Assembly (NCBI RefSeq): GCF_008831285.2
Contig: NC_045146.1
Coordinates: forward strand, 10,490,972 to 10,554,971
Direction: 5' to 3'
Length of the DNA: 64,000 nt
DNA from: Nymphaea colorata
Taxonomy: Eukaryota > Streptophyta > Magnoliopsida > Nymphaeales > Nymphaeaceae
In this document: positions 59,145 to 64,000 of the stretch, one piece after another
Layout of the letters: every line of letters begins with the position of its first letter
How positions within the stretch are numbered: the stretch's first letter is position 1
Made by a program: the position numbers and the translations under genes
Notes under the pieces: generated by a model
The model's database searches: none
Told to the model about the DNA's origin: nothing
Seen by the model: only the letters and a program-made list of their open reading frames with translations

Positions 59145-59455
59145 ACAAGAAGAAGCTGAGGAGAAGAAGCCGTAGCCAAAATGGTTTGCATGGCCTCTAT
59201 TTATAATCCCATTTCCAGAATTCTAAGAGTCTCCAATCGTAGAATCCTAGGAGATTTCACAAGCTCCAAGGACATTAATTACATCATAGAAACCTAAGAG
59301 ACTTCACATATTACAAGGATATTAACTACAACATAGAATCCTAGGAGACTCTTCACATGTTACAAGGACATTAAATATCTTAACACATTCTACAAGGAGG
59401 TGGAATCCTAAGAGACTCCTCTTCAACGTGCTGGTGAAGGATTTATATTTTAACA
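59053..59455 (-). repeat. 3' LTR of copia E
   Basis: 403 bp, TGTTAAAATATAAATCC...TTTCTATCA on the minus strand. It has three 47-bp tandem repeats (starting 59240, 59287, 59334 on +) carrying TAGAATCCTAGGAGA-type motifs in U3. The TATA box ATTATAAATAGAG is at about 59197-59209, and a (GA)n run at 59109-59138. Confidence 0.88.
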
Positions 59456-60543
59456 CCCTCCCTCAAGTTGTGCATGGTTTTGCACCATGTACAACTTGCC
59501 TTTTAGAAACCAGAATCGTTCCTTTGTTAATCCTTTTATAAATAAGTCTGCAACTTGTTCATCTGTACGAACATAAATAGGTTGAATCTCCTTGTCTTGC
59601 ACCTTTTGTCTAACAAAGTGTTGATCAATCTCAATGTGCTTTGTTCGACCATGTTGTATGGGATTAGAGGCAATAGCGCTTTGATTATCGCACATTAACA
59701 TTGATGCTTTAATCTTTTCTCCAATGTCTTCTAGCAAATGTCTAACCCATGTAACTTCAGCAGTACCTGCAGCCATGCATCTGTATTCAGCTTCAATGCT
59801 GGATCTTGCTACTGCCTTTTGCTTTCGACAACTCCAAGACACAAGATTACGTCCAATAAAAATACAAAAACCAGAAATGGACTTTCTTTGGTCGGGATCT
59901 CCAGCCCAATCTGCATCTGTGAATGTCATAAGTTGATGTCCAGTAGTTATATTTTCACTCTTACCATAAACTATGCCATTTCCTGTTGTCCCTTTAAGAT
60001 AACTTAATATTCTTTTGACAGCATCCATGTGAGTATCTCTAGGTGCATGCATAAATTGAGATACTTGATTCACAGCATATATAATATCTGGTCTAGTAAA
60101 TGTAAGATATTGAAGTGCCCCAACAATACTTCGATATTGCATAGGATCTTCATATAACTCCCCATCCTGAGCACTTAGTCTTTGATTTAGAACACTAAGA
60201 GTTCCAACAGGCTTACAATCAGACATACCTGACTTTTTCAGCAGATCCAACGTGTATTTCTGTTGTGTCAATGTGAGGAGATTATTGTGCCTATCAATCT
60301 CCACTCCAAGAAAGAATCGTAAATCACCAAGCTCTTTCATTTTGAAGTTTTGCATCATCAAAACTTTAGCTTCTTCTATGTGTTTTTCTGAATTGCCTGT
60401 GATAACAATATCATCAACATATATAAGAAGTAAAGTAAATATGTTTTCCTTTCGATAAATGAAAAGAGAGTGATCTAGAGGACATCTCCGAAAACCACAT
60501 TCTTGAATCTTGCAGGAGAAACTGTCAAACCATGACCGTGAGG
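59450..60543 (-). pseudogene. Copia E RT C-terminus and RNase H
   Basis: Same frame as the RT ORF to its right, separated only by the TAG at 60545-60547. It contains LLIYVDDIVITGNSEKHIEE (catalytic YVDD), MKELGDLRFFLGVEI and LNQRLSAQDGELYEDP. RNase H follows: TFTDADWAGDPDQRKSISGF, LVSWSCRKQKAVARSSIEAE, MLMCDNQSAIA and TKHIEIDQHF. The ADLFIKGL end is also present. Catalytic Asp/Glu positions of RNase H look intact. It ends at the polypurine tract. Confidence 0.9.
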
Positions 60544-60544
60544 C

Positions 60545-61474
60545 CTATTTAAGTCCATAAATAGATTTTCTTAGTTTGCAAACCCATGCATGAGAGTCTC
60601 CTTTCGTGTATCCTGGAGGTTGTTCCATATATACTTCCTCCCTTAAATCACCATGAAGAAAAGCATTCTTCACGTCCATTTGATGTAGTCTCCATCCATA
60701 TTCAACTGCCAATGATATAATCACGCGAATTGTTCCCATTTTGATCACAGGGCTAAATGTCTCATCATAATCTTCTCCATATTGTTGTGTAAACCCTTTT
60801 GCTACTAACCTTGCTTTGTGTCTTTCTATAATGTCTTCAGGTTTGTATTTAATTTTGTATACCCATTTGGAGCCCATTACGTTCTTTTCGTGTGGCCTCG
60901 GAACGATCTCCCATGTTCCACATTCATGCAAGGCATCCATTTTTTCTTTCATAGCCTTTCTCCAATGATGTGATTTTGATGCTTGATCAAATGAAGTAGG
61001 TTCTTCCTCCTTGCCAACTTTTGCCATGAATAACTGAAAATCAAGTATGGGATGACGACTGCGTTGGGATCTTCTAAGGTGGGGTATGTTGTCTTCTTCA
61101 CTGTGAGCATCTCTGTCCCTTAGTCGTCGACTGTAGATAAGACCCGAATACCAATGTGCATTGTTGCTCTGTTCTTCATTATTGCTTTCGTGATGACTTG
61201 ATGACTGTGTTGGATCTTCTTGATTTTCACTTTGAGCCATATCCAACGGTTGTATTGCTCTCTCTGGATCTTCATTTTGAGGCACATCATTTTCTATAAC
61301 AGGATCTGCATTGAATAACTGTGTACTGGTCCAGGGATCATAAGATTCAATGGTCATAGGCATTTCATTTGTATCATCAAAACTATGTTCTTCACAAATG
61401 GCATTTCTTAAAGTTTTGACGTTTAGTTGTTGGATCATAGCATCGAAAACCTTTATATTCATCAGCATATCCAA
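60545..61474 (-). pseudogene. Copia E linker and RT N-terminus
   Basis: An acidic, Ser/Asn-rich linker (about residues 15-150) leads into [57 protein letters not shown] and [13 protein letters not shown] (first catalytic Asp). It continues with [12 protein letters not shown] and [10 protein letters not shown], then TAG. The stop stands where the family has a glutamine, so a single C-to-T change explains it. The true upstream frame enters by a 1-base shift at the T4 run 61414-61417. Confidence 0.9.
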
Positions 61475-61899
61475 CGAATCTACAATGAATAGCTTTGTCT
61501 TGAAACTTGTTCCTCAAGGCAGCATCAACGTGAACATAGCATACACAACCAAAAATCTTCAAGTTCTTGTAATCAGGTTGTTTGCCTAAGAGTGTAAAAT
61601 ATGACGATTTAGACATCAAGAGTGTCATAGGCAAACAATTTATTGTATACAGCAGTATGGAAGGCTTCAGCCCACAAGGAAATGGGCACATTAGTATCAT
61701 GCATCATGCTCATGGCGCTTTCAACTATATGTCGATGTTTTCGCTCAACTACACCATTTTTTTGTGGTGTGTAAGGGCAGGAGATTTGTCTAGTTATCCC
61801 TTTTTCACGTAGAAATTCAAAAAAATCAAGCGAGGAATATTCTCCCCCTCCATCACATTGAAAATGCACCACATTTGATGAAAATTTGGTTTGAATCAT
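61392..61899 (-). pseudogene. Copia E integrase C-terminal half (two frames)
   Basis: 61899-61609 reads FQCDGGGEYSSLDFFEFLRE and SCPYTPQKNGVVERKHRH, the second Asp and the Glu of the D,D,E triad, then SLWAEAFHTAVY. The frame shifts near 61645. 61700-61392 continues with LLGKQPDYKNLKIFGCVCYV and [16 protein letters not shown]. Both belong to one broken integrase. Confidence 0.88.
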
Positions 61900-61943
61900 G
61901 GCATAGAAGTTTCGAAATATGTGGGGTACTTCTGATTTGTGTT

Positions 61944-62790
61944 TTATGAAGTAAATCCAGGTGAAACGTGATTAAGAATCAATGAATAAGACATAATATC
62001 TTGACCCAGACATGGAATCAATAGGGGTTGGCCCCCAGACATGGAATCAATAGGGGTTGGCCCCCATACATCAGAAAAAATAGTTTCAAAAGGTTTGGAA
62101 GCCCTTTGATTTATATTATGGAAAGGTAAAACATGACTCTTACAAAGTCCACAACTTGAACATTTTTTGACACTTGAAGTAAGAGGTAAGCTTGATGTTG
62201 GAATGAGACTATCTGTGACAAGTTTTTCAATGAAATGTCGACCACAGTGTCCTAGCCGACTATGCCACAGATCATACTCCAAAAATTGGTTAGGGCCCCT
62301 TACTTTTGATTGAAAATGGCAAGAAATTGGCACTGATGACGCATTATGGGAAAGAGAAAATGTCTTCAATCCTATATCAAAAGTGGATGAATCCTTGGGT
62401 AGACATTCCTTGAGGACGTACATATTCCCTTGACGCTCCCCTCTAGCGAACATTTTCTTCGTTTGGAGGTCCTTGGCATAGACAGAAGAAGGTGTGAATT
62501 CAACAGAAGAGCTTGTATCATCAATGAGTTTAGAAATGGATATGATGTTCTTTTTGATATTGGGAGCAAGAACAACATTAGACAGTGATAAAGACGAGGA
62601 TGACAATAGAATATGTGCATTTCCAATATGTGTAATGGGAAGAGATTTTCCATCACCTGTTATAATGCAACTTCTACCGTAATGAGGGGATAAGTTAGTC
62701 AATTTATCTGCATTCCTGTCACATGGGTAGCTGCACCTGAATCCAAGAACCATTCTCCCTGCTCATTTTGCTTTGTAGTCATCTTTGAGA
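61944..62790 (-). pseudogene. Copia E protease, gag-pre-integrase and integrase start
   Basis: The protease DSGAATHV motif is at about 62735-62715, in the gag-side frame. One base later lost, the frame continues as NADKLTNLSPHYGRSC, ITGDGKSLPITHIGNAHI and NIISISKLIDDTSS. The HHCC domain LWHSRLGHCGRHFIEKL ... CSSCGLCKSH and FSDVWGPTPIDSMSG (first triad Asp) follow. A 29-bp exact tandem duplication (62008-62065) then destroys the frame. Confidence 0.9.
62008..62065. repeat. 29-bp exact tandem duplication in integrase
   Basis: AGACATGGAATCAATAGGGG plus TTGGCCCCC occurs at 62008-62036 and 62037-62065. 29 is not a multiple of three, so it shifts the frame. Confidence 0.97.
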
Positions 62791-62896
62791 ATGCGGTCAT
62801 CAATAGCTGTTGCATATCTTCAGCGGTGCATTTAGAACTTTGTCCTCCTTGTTTATAATCATGTCTTACCCCTTTGTTTTTATTTTGAGGATTAAA

Positions 62897-63775
62897 TCAG
62901 CACTGTGCCTTCATGTGCCCTTTCTTGTTGCACTGAAAACAAATTGGTATTTTTCTTGAAGTATCCAAAGGAGACATACCTTGGTTATGTGGTGTTGGTA
63001 GAATGTCACGACCACCACGGTTGGAGTTCCCATGGCTCTTACCAAACTTTACATTCATAGCCAACACATTTTGGGAGTTCCCTTGATCAGTCCTTTCAAT
63101 GACTCTTTTCATATTCATTTCGTGTTGGAGAAGTTTACCTTGTAGTTCGTTGAAGGAAGACAGAACAGGAAGGACCTCAAGAGCTATAATGAAAGCATGA
63201 TAATCATGTCCAAGTCCATTCAAGGTTTGCTGCACCTTTTCCTTATCAGAAATGTTATTCCCTGAGGCAGAAAGTTGGTCTGCGACGGCCTTAATACGCC
63301 CCAAATAATCCATGATAGACGTTGAACCTTTGCTCAAATTCTGAAATTCTTTCTTTAAGTACATAATTCGAGCTTCTGATATTTGGGAAAAGGTATCAGC
63401 AAGGGTTTCCCATAATTCTTCTGCAGTACAATCATCAGAAACTGAAAGTAACACTTGTTGAGATAAAGTGGACAAAATATACGCAACTAGACTTTGGTCA
63501 CGTCTCATCCACAGAGCATGTTCAGGGTTGCTATCTTCATGAACAGCAATAACTTCTCCTGCCTCATTTTTTATTTCCTGCAAAACGGATATTGGTGGAG
63601 CCTTTGTTGAACCATCGAGATGTCCAAAGAGGCCTTGACCATGATAATTCTCATGGTTGAGTTTTTCGGTAATAAGGTGAGGAAGAAAACTTGAGGACAT
63701 GCCAGAATGCGAAAGGTTTCCATGACAGCAAAAAGGAAGGGTATATAGGTAGAAGATGAGAGAGAAAGAAGACAC
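62897..63775 (-). pseudogene. Copia E Gag
   Basis: Capsid and nucleocapsid protein of a copia element. The true start is probably the Met of MSSSFLPHLITEKLNHENY, about 25 residues into the frame. It shows GLFGHLDGSTKAPP, EHALWMRRDQSLVAYILSTL, EELWETLADTFSQISEARIM, YLKKEFQNLSKGSTSIMDYL and KEKVQQTLNGLGHDYHAFI. A zinc knuckle CFQCNKKGHMKAQC sits at the end. NY runs straight into HGQGLFGHLDG, so about ten residues between them seem to be missing. The terminal TGA follows the last Cys of the knuckle where readable frame continues, suggesting CGA to TGA. Confidence 0.9.
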
Positions 63776-63944
63776 GATATAACAAGATGTGTCATTAGGT
63801 AAGCAAGAAGAAATAGGAACAAGAATTACGCAAGAGAAACGTAAATTCAGGATACAGACAAGATGAGAAGAGAGTTCTGACCAGATCAGACCTGTTTAGG
63901 CATTTCGTTGGGTAGAGATAACGTAACCTGGCGCTCTGATACCC
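63776..63944 (-). other. Copia E leader and primer-binding site
   Basis: Untranslated leader between the 5' LTR and gag. The complement of GCGCTCTGATACC at 63931-63943 matches the GGTATCAGAGC core of initiator-Met primer sites. Confidence 0.8.
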
Positions 63945-64000
63945 TGATAGAAATCTAGCACCAATATCTGTAACCAGAAAACAATACTCACGCAGGAAGA
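63945..64000 (-). repeat. 5' LTR of copia E (partial, runs off the window)
   Basis: TGATAGAAATCTAGCACCAA ... CAGGAAGA matches 59053-59107 with few differences (for example CAATACTCACGCAGG against CAGTACTCAGGCAGG). Confidence 0.93.

Larger units (their letters stand above)
51514..64000 (-). other. Retrotransposon-filled PAT intron (at least 12.4 kb)
   Basis: From the acceptor at 51513 to the window edge I find no further PAT exon on the minus strand. The space holds copia C (+ strand) and copia E (- strand), plus short unique stretches at 51514-51758 and 58325-59052. If the DHHC exon lies beyond 64000, this is one intron. Confidence 0.65.
59053..64000 (-). mobile_element. Copia element E, nearly complete, extends past the window
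   Basis: Minus-strand Ty1/copia element. Its 3' LTR is 59053-59455 and the polypurine tract (complement of CCCTCCCTCAAG) 59456-59467. Order from right to left: Gag 63775-62897, protease about 62795-62500, integrase about 62290-61590, RT about 61020-60340 with a YVDD motif at about 60410, RNase H about 60100-59640. The primer site is the complement of GCGCTCTGATACC (63931-63943). The 5' LTR starts at 63945 with the same TGATAGAAATCTAGCACC as 59053. Lesions: a stop in gag's end, a frameshift in protease, a 29-bp duplication and a further shift in integrase, a shift before RT and one stop in RT. Confidence 0.93.

Noticed and set aside
59724-60458. + strand ORFs opposite element E
   Set aside because: They are antisense shadows of the RT-RNase H frame.
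1-64000. CRISPR arrays, rRNA genes or a tRNA cluster
   Set aside because: No regularly spaced repeat-spacer pattern and no rRNA-like block was seen. The tRNA-like sequences are only primer-binding sites of LTR elements. A tRNA scan would be needed to exclude a single tRNA gene.

Overview
This is AT-rich, repeat-dense nuclear DNA from a flowering plant (seed plant at least). The evidence is two spliced exons of a plant-type DHHC palmitoyltransferase, a decayed plastid petA fragment, five or more Ty1/copia retrotransposon remnants that use an initiator-Met tRNA primer site, large non-coding LTR-like repeats and many (AT)n, (GA)n and (TG)n microsatellites. I cannot name the species. I see no bacterial-type operon, no CRISPR array and no rRNA.

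Layout. 1-2700: unique or low-complexity DNA with GA, AT and G-rich purine tracts. 2701-12197: a 4.745-kb segment present twice in direct tandem, almost identical, joined by 7 bp of filler. 12.2-33.4 kb: a graveyard of long non-coding LTR-like repeats (Ty3/gypsy-like by character, no coding domain seen). One family occurs in direct, permuted and inverted arrangements, sometimes with a TATA box. The same stretch has a five-unit alternating tandem array (14.2-15.0 kb), an 80-bp AT tract (19.6 kb) and a plastid petA pseudogene (31.2-31.6 kb). 33.4-36.9 kb: a badly decayed copia element (A). 37-41.7 kb: mostly non-coding, with small repeats and two unrecognised short ORFs. 41.9-45.6 kb: copia element B, with both LTRs but no protease or integrase, inserted in a small host tandem repeat. 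45.6-50.2 kb: non-coding, including a 366-bp non-autonomous DNA transposon whose empty site is preserved in a neighbouring duplicate.

50.2-64 kb, minus strand: the 3' part of a DHHC S-acyltransferase gene. Its intron starts at 51514 (reading leftward into the exon) and fills the rest of the window. It holds copia element C (51759-58324, target duplication AAGAT), which is itself a chimera carrying pieces of two other LTR elements, and the minus-strand copia element E (59053 to beyond 64000). E is the best preserved element, broken by a few point lesions. The gene's first exons, including the DHHC motif, should lie beyond the right edge.

No new multi-gene system is visible. The most informative objects are the chimeric nested copia element, the tandem duplication with templated filler, the two insertions that can be compared with in-window empty sites, and the retrotransposon-filled giant intron.
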